Positions 42,389-53,186 of a stretch of 64,000 bases of DNA are shown here, one piece after another. Every line of letters starts with the position of its first letter. Within the stretch, counting starts at the first letter, position 1. A program made the position numbers and the translations under genes. The stretch is from Cellulomonas sp. SLBN-39 (GTDB lineage Bacteria > Actinomycetota > Actinomycetes > Actinomycetales > Cellulomonadaceae), in the NCBI RefSeq assembly GCF_006715865.1, contig NZ_VFOA01000001.1, forward strand, positions 2,542,001-2,606,000, in the 5' to 3' direction. Below the pieces are notes generated by a model, which worked only from the letters and a program-made list of their open reading frames with translations, made no database searches and had not been told where the DNA came from.

Positions 42389-43966
42389 ATGACCAGCACG
42401 CCCGAGCAGCCGCACCGCGGGCAGCAGGACCACCCGACCGAGCCCCTCGCCGTCGCGCAGCCGACGCAGCGCCTGCCGCTGCCGGCGACCCCGCCCGCTC
42501 CCGCGCCCGAGCGGCTCACGCCCGCGCAGCAGTGGGCCCGGTACGACGCCGCGCAGCGCGCCACGCGCGAGCCGGCCCTCGTCGGCGCCCCCGCCGCCGC
42601 GCACGCCGCACCGCCGGCACCCCCCGTCCCGCCGGCTCCCGCCGGTTCCGCGTCCCCCGCCGCCGGCCCGGCGACGCCCCCGCCCCCGCCCGCCGGCGGC
42701 ACCCCGTCGTCCGCCCAGCCCTGGGGCCCGCCCGCCGGACCCGCGCCGCGCCGCCGCTCCCGGGCGTGGCTGTGGATCACCGCCGGCGTCGTCACCGGCC
42801 TGCTCGTCGGCGGCGGCGCGGTCGCCGCCGCGCAGCTCGTGGACGGCTCGGCGGGCACGCAGCGCCCGGCCTCGCTGGCCGAGCTGGGCCGGCCGGCGGA
42901 CGACACCGTCCCGGTCGCGGGCTCCACCACGCAGGGCCCCGACTGGCCCGCCGTGGCCGCCGCGGTCCAGGACTCCGTCGTCGCGATCGACGTCACGACC
43001 TCGGCGGGCGAGTCGCAGGGCTCCGGCGTCATCATCAGCGAGGACGGTGCGATCCTCACCAACAACCACGTGGTCTCCGGCGCCGGCGACGGTCAGGTGA
43101 CGGTGACGCTCACCGACGGGCGCATCCTCGAGGCCGAGGTCACGGGCACGGACGCCAGCACCGACCTCGCGGTCATCCAGGTGGTCGACGCCCCCGACGA
43201 CCTGGTGCCCGCGGTGCTCGGCGACTCCGACGCGGTCACCGTCGGGGAGTCCGTGATGGCCGTGGGCAACCCTCTCGGCCTGGCCAACACCGTCACCACC
43301 GGCATCGTCTCGGCGGTCGACCGGCCGGTGAGCACGCAGGAGAACGGCGGCGAGGCGGCCGTGACCAACGCGATCCAGATCGACGCCGCGGTCAACCCCG
43401 GCAACTCCGGCGGCCCGCTGTTCGACGCGCAGGGCCAGGTCGTCGGCATCACGTCCTCGATCGCGACCCTGTCGAGCGAGTCCGGGTCGATCGGCCTCGG
43501 GTTCGCGATCCCGGTGAACCTCGCCGAGCAGATCGCGGCGCAGCTCATCGCCGACGGCGAGGCCGAGCACGCGTTCCTCGGCGTGACGCTCCAGGACGGC
43601 ACGGCCACCGCCGACGACGTCACGCGCCGCGGGGCCGTGGTGCGGTCCGTGACCGACGAGTCCCCGGCGGCGGAGGCGGGCCTGCAGGTCGACGACGTGA
43701 TCGTCGCGATCGACGGCGACGTCGTGGGCGGCTCGGAGTCCCTCACCGCGTACGTGCGCGGCATGTCCTCCGGCGACGAGGCCACGCTGACCGTGGTCCG
43801 GGACGGCCGTGCCCTCGAGGTCGACGTGACGCTCGCGACCCGCCCGGACGACTTCGGCCAGCAGGAGCAGCAGCCCGCCGTGCCGGACGACTCCAGCGGG
43901 ATGCCCGAGGGCATGACGCCCGAGGACCTGTGGGAGTGGTTCCAGCAGCAGCAGGAGCAGGGCTGA
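42389..43966 (+). CDS. Trypsin-like HtrA/DegP-type membrane protease
   Basis: A 525-residue serine protease. A ~125-residue Pro/Ala-rich cytosolic part precedes one helix (residues 128-150), so the protease domain is outside. The triad is His in TNNHVV near 226, Asp in STDLAVIQV near 258 and Ser in NPGNSGGPL near 337. One PDZ domain follows from about 390 (FLGVTLQDG to AVVRSVTDESPAAEAGLQVDDVIVAI), and a Gln-rich tail ends it. It likely removes damaged envelope proteins. The ATG at 42389 follows AAGGAGG; an in-frame ATG 8 codons upstream lacks one. It interrupts the menaquinone genes. Confidence 0.93.
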   Translation: MTSTPEQPHRGQQDHPTEPLAVAQPTQRLPLPATPPAPAPERLTPAQQWARYDAAQRATREPALVGAPAAAHAAPPAPPVPPAPAGSASPAAGPATPPPPPAGGTPSSAQPWGPPAGPAPRRRSRAWLWITAGVVTGLLVGGGAVAAAQLVDGSAGTQRPASLAELGRPADDTVPVAGSTTQGPDWPAVAAAVQDSVVAIDVTTSAGESQGSGVIISEDGAILTNNHVVSGAGDGQVTVTLTDGRILEAEVTGTDASTDLAVIQVVDAPDDLVPAVLGDSDAVTVGESVMAVGNPLGLANTVTTGIVSAVDRPVSTQENGGEAAVTNAIQIDAAVNPGNSGGPLFDAQGQVVGITSSIATLSSESGSIGLGFAIPVNLAEQIAAQLIADGEAEHAFLGVTLQDGTATADDVTRRGAVVRSVTDESPAAEAGLQVDDVIVAIDGDVVGGSESLTAYVRGMSSGDEATLTVVRDGRALEVDVTLATRPDDFGQQEQQPAVPDDSSGMPEGMTPEDLWEWFQQQQEQG

Positions 43967-44038
43967 GCCCCGCACGACCTGGGCCGGCCGGTGACGGTCG
44001 TGCCCACCGCGGTCCGGTCCCCCCTGACCGGGCCGCAC

Positions 44039-44074
44039 GCGAGCCCGCCGCGACGTCCCCCGCGGCGGGCTCGC
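44039..44074. terminator. Bidirectional terminator between htrA-type gene and menF
   Basis: 14-base arms GCGAGCCCGCCGCG (44039-44052) and CGCGGCGGGCTCGC (44061-44074) with an 8-base loop between convergent genes. Confidence 0.8.
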
Positions 44075-44109
44075 GCACGTCCGGGGCCCCGGGCGTGCGC
44101 CTCGAGGGC

Positions 44110-45447
44110 TCAGTCGCCGCCGAGGGCGTAGCGCATGGGCTCGAGCTTGGCGCGGGACTCCGCGAGCTCGGCGGCCGGGTCGGACGCCGCCACGACGCCG
44201 CAGCCCGCGAACAGCCGCAGGCGGTGCGGGTCGTCGGGGTCGACGCGGGCCGAGCGCAGCGCGATGCCCCACTCGCCGTCGCCGTCGGCTCCGAACCACC
44301 CGACGGGCCCGGCGTACCGGGCCCGGTCCATGCCCTCGACGCGGGCGATCAGGGCCCGTGCGGCCTGCGTCGGCGTGCCGCACACCGCGGCCGTCGGGTG
44401 CAGGGCCGCGGCCAGCGCGAGCGAGGACGGGTGCGTGCCCTCGGCGCCGCGCAGCACGCCCGTGACGTCGGACGCCAGGTGCAGCACGTTCGGCAGCGAG
44501 AGCACGAACGGCACGTCCGGCACGTTGCTCGACGAGCAGAACGGCGCGAGCGCGTCGGCCACGGACGTCACGGCGTACTCGTGCTCCTCCAGGTCCTTGG
44601 ACGAGTGCGCGAGGATCGCGGCGCGTGCCATGTCCGCCGCGTCGTCGCCGGTGCGCCGGATCGTGCCGGCGAGCACGCGCGAGGTCACCAGCCCGCGCTC
44701 GGAGCGCACGAGCAGCTCGGGCGTCGCGCCGATCATGCCGTCGACGCTGAACGTCCAGCACGACCGGTACCGCCCCGCGAGCCGCGCCAGCGCCCACCGC
44801 ACGTCCAAGGGGTGCTCGGTGCGTGCCTCGACGTCGCGGGCGAGCACGACCTTGTCGACCTCCCCGGCGCGGATCGCTGCCACGCCGCGGGCCACCACGT
44901 CGAGCCAGTCCTCGGCCGCGACGGCGCCGTCCCGGTACTCGACGGCGCCCGGCGCGGTCGGCGCGGTGCGCCCGGTGACGACCTCGGCGAGCGTGGGTGC
45001 GGCTCCCAGGCGGGCTGCGGGCGTCAGCGTCGTCAGCCAGGCCCGCCCGGCGCGGCGCCCGACGACGACGCGGGGGACGACGACGGTGCCGCCGTCCGCG
45101 GACGCCCCGTCGAACGCGAACGAGCCGAACGCGACCGGTCCGGTGCCGGGCAGCCCCACCTCGTCGCGCACGACCGCGTGCGCGAGGACCTGCTGCCAGG
45201 CCCGCTCGGCGTCGGCGAACCGGTCGGGGCCGTGCACGTCGACGCGCAGGGCCTCGCCCCACGCCACGAGGCCGTCGCCGCGACGCACCCACGCCAGGGG
45301 CGCGTCCTGCGGCAGGAGGTCGAGCAGGTCGGCCGGGTCCGGCTCGCCCGCGCGCCCGTCGCCGAGCCCGTCGAGGGCGACCGTCCGGACGACGAGGGGG
45401 TGGGGGAAGGGCTCCCCGGGCGTGGAGCTGGGCGACGTGCTCATCAC
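44110..45447 (-). CDS. menF: Isochorismate synthase
   Basis: A 445-residue chorismate-binding enzyme that makes isochorismate, the entry step of menaquinone synthesis. The C-terminal catalytic half has [10 protein letters not shown] near residue 201 (base Lys), [15 protein letters not shown] near 235, [11 protein letters not shown] near 260, [15 protein letters not shown] near 282, [15 protein letters not shown] near 350 and [21 protein letters not shown] near 380, all expected. MenF and salicylate- or enterobactin-type enzymes look alike; the men context decides. A GTG at 45447 or the next codon ATG starts it; TACCCT lies five bases before the GTG. Confidence 0.9.
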   Translation of the reverse strand: MMSTSPSSTPGEPFPHPLVVRTVALDGLGDGRAGEPDPADLLDLLPQDAPLAWVRRGDGLVAWGEALRVDVHGPDRFADAERAWQQVLAHAVVRDEVGLPGTGPVAFGSFAFDGASADGGTVVVPRVVVGRRAGRAWLTTLTPAARLGAAPTLAEVVTGRTAPTAPGAVEYRDGAVAAEDWLDVVARGVAAIRAGEVDKVVLARDVEARTEHPLDVRWALARLAGRYRSCWTFSVDGMIGATPELLVRSERGLVTSRVLAGTIRRTGDDAADMARAAILAHSSKDLEEHEYAVTSVADALAPFCSSSNVPDVPFVLSLPNVLHLASDVTGVLRGAEGTHPSSLALAAALHPTAAVCGTPTQAARALIARVEGMDRARYAGPVGWFGADGDGEWGIALRSARVDPDDPHRLRLFAGCGVVAASDPAAELAESRAKLEPMRYALGGD

Positions 45448-45556
45448 CGTCCAGGGTAGGTGGTGCGTCGTGGTCGCCCGGACCGTCGGCGGTCACCCGC
45501 GCGGGTGGCGGTGGTGCCTGGCGGGCGCGCGGGGGCGGACCTGCGACGATGGGCGC

Positions 45557-46255
45557 ATGTCTCGCGCCTCCCTGGAGAAGGACCCCCGCGACGTCGCCGC
45601 GATGTTCGACGCGGTCGCCCGGCGGTACGACCTCACGAACGACGTCATCTCCCTCGGTCAGGACCGTGCCTGGCGCCGGGCCACGCTCGCGGCGCTCGGG
45701 GCGCAGCCGGGCGAGACGGTCCTCGACCTGGCGGCGGGCACGGGCACGTCGAGCGAGCCGCTCGCCGACGCGGGGGTGCGGGTCGTGCCGTGCGACCTGT
45801 CGACGGGCATGCTCGGCGTCGGCAAGCGCCGCCGCCCCGACCTGCCGTTCGTGGCGGGCGACGCGCTGCACCTGCCGTTCGCGGACGGCGTGTTCGACGC
45901 GGTCACCATGTCGTTCGGGCTGCGCAACGTCGCGGACGTCGACGCGGCGCTGGCCGAGCTGCTGCGCGTGACGCGCCCGGGCGGGCGGCTGGTCGTGTGC
46001 GAGTTCTCCCGGCCCACCTTCGCCCCGTTCCGCACCGTCTACACCAACTACCTCATGCGGGCGCTGCCGCCCGTGGCGCGCGCGGTCTCCAAGGAGCCGG
46101 ACGCCTACGTGTACCTCGCCGAGTCGATCCGGGAGTGGCCGGACCAGGCCGCGCTCGGGCGGCAGGTGCGGCGCGCGGGCTGGACGGACGTGGCGTTCCG
46201 CAACCTCTCGGGCGGCATCGTCGCCCTGCACCGCGCGACACGCCCGGAGGCCTGA
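45557..46255 (+). CDS. menG: Demethylmenaquinone methyltransferase
   Basis: A 232-residue SAM methyltransferase of the UbiE/MenG family that adds the last methyl group to the naphthoquinone ring. [21 protein letters not shown] and LGQDRAWRR open it, the SAM loop [12 protein letters not shown] is near residue 55, [24 protein letters not shown] near 100 and the C-terminal [13 protein letters not shown] is typical. The ATG lies six bases after GACGAT, possibly leaderless. It is divergent from menF and runs towards menJ and nuo with a 172-base gap that contains its own promoter for menJ. Confidence 0.94.
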   Translation: MSRASLEKDPRDVAAMFDAVARRYDLTNDVISLGQDRAWRRATLAALGAQPGETVLDLAAGTGTSSEPLADAGVRVVPCDLSTGMLGVGKRRRPDLPFVAGDALHLPFADGVFDAVTMSFGLRNVADVDAALAELLRVTRPGGRLVVCEFSRPTFAPFRTVYTNYLMRALPPVARAVSKEPDAYVYLAESIREWPDQAALGRQVRRAGWTDVAFRNLSGGIVALHRATRPEA

Positions 46256-46339
46256 CGCGCGCACCCGTGCCCCGTGCGGCGCCGGCGGGTAGCGGCTGGT
46301 GGGGCGGTCCGGCGGGACGATCGTCCCGCGGCGGGCGCC

Positions 46340-46354
46340 AGGTAAGCCCTACCT
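46340..46354. promoter_or_regulatory. Candidate DtxR/IdeR iron box before menJ-nuo
   Basis: AGGTAAGCCCTACCT; its reverse strand AGGTAGGGCTTACCT matches 12 of 15 bases of the iron-box core AGGTTAGGCTAACCT, including both outer AGGT/ACCT ends. It lies just upstream of the -35 at 46358. Iron-dependent control would make sense for an operon full of iron-sulfur proteins, but this is a motif match only. Confidence 0.4.
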
Positions 46355-46357
46355 TCG

Positions 46358-46386
46358 CAGACAGGCCCGGAGGGTCTCGTTACACT
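46358..46386 (+). promoter_or_regulatory. Promoter of the menJ-nuo operon
   Basis: CAGACA (46358-46363), exactly 17 bases, then TACACT (46381-46386); transcription would start near 46392. Confidence 0.55.
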
Positions 46387-46399
46387 CGCCGGAGTTGCA

Positions 46400-46415
46400 C
46401 GTGAACATCGTCACA
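46400..46415. promoter_or_regulatory. Candidate Rex operator
   Basis: CGTGAACATCGTCACA has the Rex half-sites TGTGA and TCACA (one mismatch at the first base) with the standard 6-base gap. It lies at about +8 to +23 of the menJ-nuo promoter, a repressing position. rex is encoded at 25889 in this window, and nuo operons are known Rex targets in streptomycetes. Confidence 0.55.
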
Positions 46416-46427
46416 AGTGGGGTGAAG

Positions 46428-47723
46428 ATGACGGCCGCAGCACACGATGACGCCGACGTCATCGTCGTCGGCGCAGGCCCTGCCGGGGCCGGCGCGGCCT
46501 ACTGGTGCGCGTCCGCGGGGCTCGACGTGCTGCTCCTCGAGAAGTCCGCGTTCCCCCGGGACAAGATCTGCGGCGACGGCCTGACGCCCCGCGCGGTGTC
46601 CGAGCTGGTCCGCATGGGCGTGCCGATCCGGGAGCAGGACGGCTGGATCCGCAACGTCGGCCTGCGCGTCATCGGCGGCGGCCACCGCATCGAGCTGCCG
46701 TGGCCGGAGCTGTCGAGCTACCCGTCCTACGGCCTGGCGCGCGCCCGCACCACGTTCGACCAGACCCTCGCCGAGCACGCCCGTGCCGCCGGCGCCAAGC
46801 TCTCCGAGCGCACCTCGGTCACCGGTCCCGTCGTGGACGAGCGCACGGGCCGCGTCGTCGGCGTCCGGGCCCGGCCCGTCGACGACGCCGGCCGCCGCGC
46901 GGGCGACGAGGTGGAGTACCGCGCCCCCGTGGTCATCGACGCGGGCGGGGTGTCCGCACGCCTGGCCACCGCCGTGGGCCGGGTCAAGCGCGACGACCGC
47001 CCGATGGGCGTGGCCGTGCGCACGTACTTCCGCACGCCGCGGCACGACGACCCGTGGATGGAGTCGCACCTCGAGCTGTGGGACGGCGAGCCCGGCCGGT
47101 CGCACCTCATGCCCGGCTACGGCTGGATCTTCTCCCTCGGCGACGGCACCGCCAACGTCGGCCTCGGCTCGGTCAGCTCGACGGCCGCCGCCACCAAGGT
47201 GGACTACAAGGACCTGTTCGCCCGCTGGATGGCGCACGCGCCGGCGGAGTGGGAGTTCACGCCCGAGCACCAGGTCGGCCCCGTGCGTGGCGCGGCCCTG
47301 CCGATGGGCTTCAACCGCGGCCCCATGTACGCCGACGGCCTGCTGCTGGCGGGCGACTCCGCCGGCATGGTCAGCCCGTTCAACGGCGAGGGCATCGCCT
47401 ACGGCCTGCAGGCGGGACGCGTCGCCGCCGACGCGATCTCCCAGGCCCTCACGCGCGGCTCCGCGGCGGGTCGCGAGCGGGCGCTGGCGACGTACCAGCA
47501 GCGCATGCGCGAGGACCTCGGCGGCTACTACACGCTCGGCCGGCTGTTCGTCCGGATCATCGAGCACCCCCAGGTCATGCGCCTGTGCACCCGGTACGGG
47601 TTGCCCCGGCCGCTGCTGATGAAGTTCGTCCTGAAGCTGTTGTCGGACTGCTACGAGCCCCGGGGCGGGGACACGGTCGACCGTGTGATCGCCGGGCTCG
47701 CGAGGATGGCACCCGCAGCATGA
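46428..47723 (+). CDS. menJ: Geranylgeranyl-reductase-family protein, probable MenJ
   Basis: A 431-residue FAD-dependent reductase. The dinucleotide loop VIVVGAGPAGAGAAYWCA starts near residue 10; the family motif FPRDKICGDGLTPRAV near 43 and the FAD end motif LLAGDSAGMVSPFNGEGIAYGLQAG near 305 are clear. In Mycobacterium the homologue MenJ reduces one double bond in the menaquinone tail. Being just downstream of menG and just upstream of nuoA supports this role, as does the partly saturated MK-9(H4) of Cellulomonas. The ATG at 46428 was chosen because the operator and promoter lie just upstream; a GTG at 46401 would fall inside the Rex box. Confidence 0.88.
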   Translation: MTAAAHDDADVIVVGAGPAGAGAAYWCASAGLDVLLLEKSAFPRDKICGDGLTPRAVSELVRMGVPIREQDGWIRNVGLRVIGGGHRIELPWPELSSYPSYGLARARTTFDQTLAEHARAAGAKLSERTSVTGPVVDERTGRVVGVRARPVDDAGRRAGDEVEYRAPVVIDAGGVSARLATAVGRVKRDDRPMGVAVRTYFRTPRHDDPWMESHLELWDGEPGRSHLMPGYGWIFSLGDGTANVGLGSVSSTAAATKVDYKDLFARWMAHAPAEWEFTPEHQVGPVRGAALPMGFNRGPMYADGLLLAGDSAGMVSPFNGEGIAYGLQAGRVAADAISQALTRGSAAGRERALATYQQRMREDLGGYYTLGRLFVRIIEHPQVMRLCTRYGLPRPLLMKFVLKLLSDCYEPRGGDTVDRVIAGLARMAPAA

Positions 47724-47790
47724 CCCCGGCAGCCCCCACCCCCCGCCCGCGGCCGTCCGGCCGCACCTCGACGACGAGGAGGACCGCTCG

Positions 47791-48153
47791 ATGAGCAACC
47801 CGTACGTGCCGCTCCTGGTGCTCATGGGCATCGCCGCGGTGCTGGCGCTGGGCGGTGTGGGGGCGAGCGCGATCCTCGGGCCGAAGCGCTACAACCGCGC
47901 CAAGCTCGACGCGTACGAGTGCGGCATCGAGCCGACGCCGCACGCGGTCGGCGGCGGCCGCTTCCCGATCAAGTACTACCTCGTGGCGATGACGTTCATC
48001 GTCTTCGACATCGAGGTGGTGTTCCTCTACCCGTGGGCCGTGAGCTTCGCCGAGCTGGCGACGTTCGGCCTCGTCGCGATGCTCGCGTTCATCGCGCTGA
48101 TCACGGTCCCGTTCGTCTACGAGTGGAAGCGCGGCGGGTTCGAGTGGGACTGA
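47791..48153 (+). CDS. nuoA: NADH-quinone oxidoreductase subunit A
   Basis: A 120-residue membrane subunit of complex I with three helices. The loop between helices 1 and 2 has YECGIEP (conserved Cys near residue 45) and [27 protein letters not shown] follows. GAGGAGGACC precedes the ATG. It opens the 14-gene nuo operon and starts 67 bases after menJ, which probably shares the transcript. Confidence 0.96.
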   Translation: MSNPYVPLLVLMGIAAVLALGGVGASAILGPKRYNRAKLDAYECGIEPTPHAVGGGRFPIKYYLVAMTFIVFDIEVVFLYPWAVSFAELATFGLVAMLAFIALITVPFVYEWKRGGFEWD

Positions 48154-48181
48154 CGACGGCACGCGCGAGGAGGAGGGCCTG

Positions 48182-48733
48182 ATGGGCATCGAGGAGGCCC
48201 CTTCGGGGTTCCTGCTGACCACGGTCGAGGACCTGGTCGGCTACTTCCGCAAGGGCTCGCTGTGGCCGGTGACGTTCGGCCTGGCGTGCTGCGCGATCGA
48301 GATGATGGCCGCGGGCGCGCCCCGGTACGACATCTCACGCTTCGGCATGGAGGTCTTCCGCGCGTCGCCGCGCCAGGCGGACCTCATGATCGTCGCCGGC
48401 CGGGTCAGCCAGAAGATGGCGCCGATCGTGCGGCAGGTCTACGACCAGATGTCGGCGCCGAAGTGGGTGCTGTCGATGGGCGTGTGCGCCTCCAGCGGCG
48501 GCATGTTCAACAACTACGCGATCGTGCAGGGCGTCGACCACGTCGTGCCCGTCGACATCTACCTGCCGGGCTGCCCGCCGCGGCCCGAGATGCTGATCCA
48601 CGCGATCCTCGCGCTGCACGAGCAGATCCAGAACGAGCCGCTCGGGGTCAACCGCAAGGAGGCGGCCGCGGCCGCCGAGGCCGCGGCGATGGCCGCCACG
48701 CCGACGTCGCACATGACGGGGCTGCTGCGGTGA
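48182..48733 (+). CDS. nuoB: NADH-quinone oxidoreductase subunit B
   Basis: A 183-residue peripheral-arm subunit that binds cluster N2, the last iron-sulfur centre before the quinone. Its ligand cysteines are the tandem pair in [11 protein letters not shown] near residues 36-37, Cys in GVCASSGG near 101 and Cys in LPGCPPRPE near 131. The C terminus has an Ala-rich tail. AGGAGGG lies before the ATG. The stop overlaps the nuoC GTG. Confidence 0.97.
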   Translation: MGIEEAPSGFLLTTVEDLVGYFRKGSLWPVTFGLACCAIEMMAAGAPRYDISRFGMEVFRASPRQADLMIVAGRVSQKMAPIVRQVYDQMSAPKWVLSMGVCASSGGMFNNYAIVQGVDHVVPVDIYLPGCPPRPEMLIHAILALHEQIQNEPLGVNRKEAAAAAEAAAMAATPTSHMTGLLR

Positions 48734-49536
48734 GCGACGCGAAGGACCTCAAGGCCGACGCCGCCGACGCCGTGAAGCCCGGCGAGGGCACGACCGGAGC
48801 GCAGAGCACCTCGGCGGCCGCGCTCGAGGCGGGTGCCCAGCACGTGCCCGCGGGGCCGGAGGCGGCCCGCACGCCGCTCGACCTCGTCGACGTGCGGACC
48901 GGCATGTTCGGCGTGCACGGGTCGGGCGACACGTCCGGGTACGGCGGGCTCGTGGCGGCCGTGGCGCTGCCCGGCCCGAGCGAGCGCCCCTACGGCGGCT
49001 GGTTCGACGAGGTCGTCGACGTGCTCGCCGAGGTGCTGGACGAGTCCGGCCCGGGCTTCGCCGCCGCCGTCGAGAGCGTCGTCGTCGACCGCGAGGAGCT
49101 CACGCTGCACGTGGCGCGCGAGCACGTCGTGGCCGTGGCGCAGGCGCTGCGCGACGACCCGGACCTGCGGTTCGAGCTGAGCCTGGGCGTCAGCGGCGTG
49201 CACTACCCGCACGAGGCGGGGCGCGAGCTGCACGCCGTCTACCACGTGGTGTCGGTGACCCACGGGCGCCGGCTCCGGTTCGAGGTCGCGGTGCCCGAGG
49301 CCGACCCGCACGTGCCGTCGACCACCGGCGTCTACCCGGCCAACGACTGGCACGAGCGCGAGACCTACGACTTCTTCGGCGTGGTCTTCGACGGGCACCC
49401 GGGTCTGGCCCGCATCGAGATGCCCGACGACTGGCCCGGCCACCCGCAGCGCAAGGACTACCCCCTGGGTGGCATCCCCGTCGAGTACAAGGGCGCCACC
49501 GTGCCACCCCCCGACCAGCGGAGGTCCTACAGCTGA
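48730..49536 (+). CDS. nuoC: NADH-quinone oxidoreductase subunit C
   Basis: A 268-residue 30-kDa subunit of the connecting arm. The typical end region [23 protein letters not shown] with [18 protein letters not shown] is near residues 206-250. The first ~55 residues are Ala/Gly/Glu-rich and look disordered. The GTG start overlaps the nuoB stop (GTGA), and its own stop overlaps the nuoD start. Confidence 0.95.
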   Translation: MSDAKDLKADAADAVKPGEGTTGAQSTSAAALEAGAQHVPAGPEAARTPLDLVDVRTGMFGVHGSGDTSGYGGLVAAVALPGPSERPYGGWFDEVVDVLAEVLDESGPGFAAAVESVVVDREELTLHVAREHVVAVAQALRDDPDLRFELSLGVSGVHYPHEAGRELHAVYHVVSVTHGRRLRFEVAVPEADPHVPSTTGVYPANDWHERETYDFFGVVFDGHPGLARIEMPDDWPGHPQRKDYPLGGIPVEYKGATVPPPDQRRSYS

Positions 49537-50918
49537 TGACCGCCGGACCCGCCCCCACCCCCCGCGCGACCCCCCACGCGTCCCCCCGCTCCACCGGCCA
49601 CGTCGTCGACGACGACACCACCGGCGTCCCCACGTTCGAGGCGTCCGGCGGCGACTGGTCCGACATCGCGGCCGAGGCCGCGGCGCTCGGCGAGGAGCGC
49701 ATCGTCGTCAACATGGGCCCCCAGCACCCGTCGACGCACGGCGTGCTGCGCCTCATGCTCGAGATCGAGGGGGAGACCGTCACCGAGGCCCGTGCCGGCA
49801 TCGGCTACCTGCACACGGGCATCGAGAAGAACATGGAGCACCGCACCTGGACGCAGGGGGTGACGTTCTGCACGCGCATGGACTACGTCGCCCCGCTGTT
49901 CCAGGAGGCCGCGTACTGCCTGGCCGTGGAGAAGCTCCTCGGCATCACCGACGACGTGCCCGAGCGCGCCACGGTCATCCGCGTGCTGATGATGGAGCTC
50001 AACCGGATCACGTCCCACCTGGTCTGCCTGGCCACGGGCGGCAACGAGCTCGGCGCGACCACCGTCATGACCGTGGGCTTCACGGCCCGCGAGGAGATCC
50101 TCAAGGTCTTCGAGCTCATCTCGGGCCTGCGGATGAACCACGCGTACATCCGCCCCGGCGGGGTCGCGCAGGACGTGCCGCCCGGCGCCGTGGACTCCGT
50201 GCGCGAGGCGCTCGTGCAGGTCCGGCACTACCTGCGCCAGCTCGAGGACATCATGCTGGCCAACCCGATCCTGCAGGCGCGCCTGAAGGACGTCGGCACC
50301 CTCAGCCTGGCCGGGTGCATGGCCCTCGGCGTCACGGGTCCGGTGCTCCGCTCGACCGGGCTGCCGTACGACGTGCGCAAGGCCGCGCCGTACTGCGGCT
50401 ACGAGACGTACGACTTCGACGTGCCCGTCGACGACGGCGCCGACTGCTGGTCGCGGCTCGTGCTGCGCCTGGAGGAGTGCTACCAGTCGATGCGGATCGT
50501 CGACCAGTGCCTCGACCGGCTCGCGGCCATGCCGGCCGGTCCGGTCATGGTCGCCGACAAGAAGGTCGCGTGGCCCGCGCAGCTGGCCATCGGCACGGAC
50601 GGCATGGGCAACTCCCTCGACCACATCCGCGAGATCATGGGCACCTCCATGGAGGCCCTGATCCACCACTTCAAGCTGGTGACCGAGGGCTTCCGGGTCC
50701 CGGCCGGGCAGGTGTTCCAGACGGTCGAGCACCCCCGCGGCGAGCTCGGCGTGCACCTGGTGTCCGACGGCGGCACCCGGCCGTACCGCGCGCACTTCCG
50801 CGACCCGTCGTTCAACAACCTGCAGGCCGTCTCCATGATGTGCGAGGGCGGGCAGGTGGCCGACGTGGTCGTCGCCGTCGCGTCCCTCGACCCGGTGCTG
50901 GGAGGGGTGGACCGCTGA
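49536..50918 (+). CDS. nuoD: NADH-quinone oxidoreductase subunit D
   Basis: A 460-residue 49-kDa subunit that forms the quinone pocket with Nuo[19 protein letters not shown] near residue 60 carries the conserved quinone-facing His; [30 protein letters not shown] loop and [35 protein letters not shown] at the end are typical. The first ~45 residues are extra and flexible. It overlaps nuoC and nuoE by one base each (TGATG). Confidence 0.97.
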   Translation: MTAGPAPTPRATPHASPRSTGHVVDDDTTGVPTFEASGGDWSDIAAEAAALGEERIVVNMGPQHPSTHGVLRLMLEIEGETVTEARAGIGYLHTGIEKNMEHRTWTQGVTFCTRMDYVAPLFQEAAYCLAVEKLLGITDDVPERATVIRVLMMELNRITSHLVCLATGGNELGATTVMTVGFTAREEILKVFELISGLRMNHAYIRPGGVAQDVPPGAVDSVREALVQVRHYLRQLEDIMLANPILQARLKDVGTLSLAGCMALGVTGPVLRSTGLPYDVRKAAPYCGYETYDFDVPVDDGADCWSRLVLRLEECYQSMRIVDQCLDRLAAMPAGPVMVADKKVAWPAQLAIGTDGMGNSLDHIREIMGTSMEALIHHFKLVTEGFRVPAGQVFQTVEHPRGELGVHLVSDGGTRPYRAHFRDPSFNNLQAVSMMCEGGQVADVVVAVASLDPVLGGVDR

Positions 50919-51853
50919 TGTCGGTCGAGCACGAGCCGGTGCAGGACGCGCTGCTGCGCACCCGCGTCGACGGCGAGCGGCACGCCACGGGGTACGACGA
51001 CGAGACCCGGGCGCGCCTCGCCGCCGACGCCGCCGCGATCGTCGCCCGCTACCCGCAGGCCCGGTCGGCGCTGCTGCCGATGCTGCACCTGGTGCAGTCC
51101 CAGGACGGCTACGTCTCGCCGCGCGGCATCGCGTTCTGCGCGGCGGAGCTGGGGCTGAGCACGGCCGAGGTGTCGGCCGTCGCGACGTTCTACACCCAGT
51201 TCAAGCGCCACCCCAACGGCACGTACACCGTCGGTGTCTGCACCAACACGCTGTGCGCGATCATGGGCGGCGACGCGATCTGGGAGGAGCTCACCGAGCA
51301 CCTCGGCGTCGGCCACGACGAGACGACGCCCGACGGGGCGATCACGCTCGAGCGGGTCGAGTGCAACGCCGCCTGCGACTACGCGCCCGTCGTGATGGTC
51401 AACTGGGAGTTCTTCGACCAGCAGACGCCCGCGTCGGCGAGCGACCTCGTCGACCGGCTGCGCGAGGGCGTCCCCGTGGCCCCCACGCGCGGGGCCGCGT
51501 CGGTGTGCACGTTCAAGCAGATGAGCCGGGTGCTGGCCGGGTTCTCCGACGGCCGCGCCGACGAGGGCGTGGGCGCCGGGGAGCCGACCGTGCGCGGCAC
51601 GGTCCTGGCTCGCGAGCGGGGCTGGTCCGCCCCGGCGTACCCCGACGCGGGCGAGCCGCCCGCACCGCTGGACGAGGACGCGAAGCCCGCCGCCACCGGT
51701 GCCGGCCCCACGCCGGCCGGGCAGCAGCCGGGTGCCGACCCGAAGGTCGGCGCGGAGCAGTCCAGCGCCCAGCACGCCCCGAGCACCCCCGCGGACACCT
51801 CGGACGAGGCGGCCGGGCGGGCGCAGCGGTCCGACGACGCGAAGGAGTCGTGA
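50918..51853 (+). CDS. nuoE: NADH-quinone oxidoreductase subunit E
   Basis: A 311-residue subunit with a thioredoxin-like [2Fe-2S] domain (cluster N1a). Ligands are CTNTLC near residues 108-113 and CNAAC near 149-153, in the expected CX4C and CX3C form. The domain ends near residue 190; a conserved-looking CTFKQMSRVLAGFSDGR stretch follows, then about 90 residues rich in Pro, Ala, Gly and Glu. That makes it much longer than the usual 160-250. Translation is coupled to nuoD. Confidence 0.95.
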   Translation: MSVEHEPVQDALLRTRVDGERHATGYDDETRARLAADAAAIVARYPQARSALLPMLHLVQSQDGYVSPRGIAFCAAELGLSTAEVSAVATFYTQFKRHPNGTYTVGVCTNTLCAIMGGDAIWEELTEHLGVGHDETTPDGAITLERVECNAACDYAPVVMVNWEFFDQQTPASASDLVDRLREGVPVAPTRGAASVCTFKQMSRVLAGFSDGRADEGVGAGEPTVRGTVLARERGWSAPAYPDAGEPPAPLDEDAKPAATGAGPTPAGQQPGADPKVGAEQSSAQHAPSTPADTSDEAAGRAQRSDDAKES

Positions 51854-51854
51854 G

Positions 51855-53182
<1,328 letters not shown>

Positions 53183-53186
<4 letters not shown>

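Noticed and set aside
41993-46264. Open frame of 1423 codons on the minus strand opposite htrA, menF and menG.
   Set aside because: Arg/Gly/Ala-rich shadow without motifs; the genes it covers have clear catalytic signatures.
46299-46427. An upstream start for the menJ-like gene.
   Set aside because: The extra segment contains a good promoter and two operator-like palindromes and precedes the normal FAD-binding N terminus.
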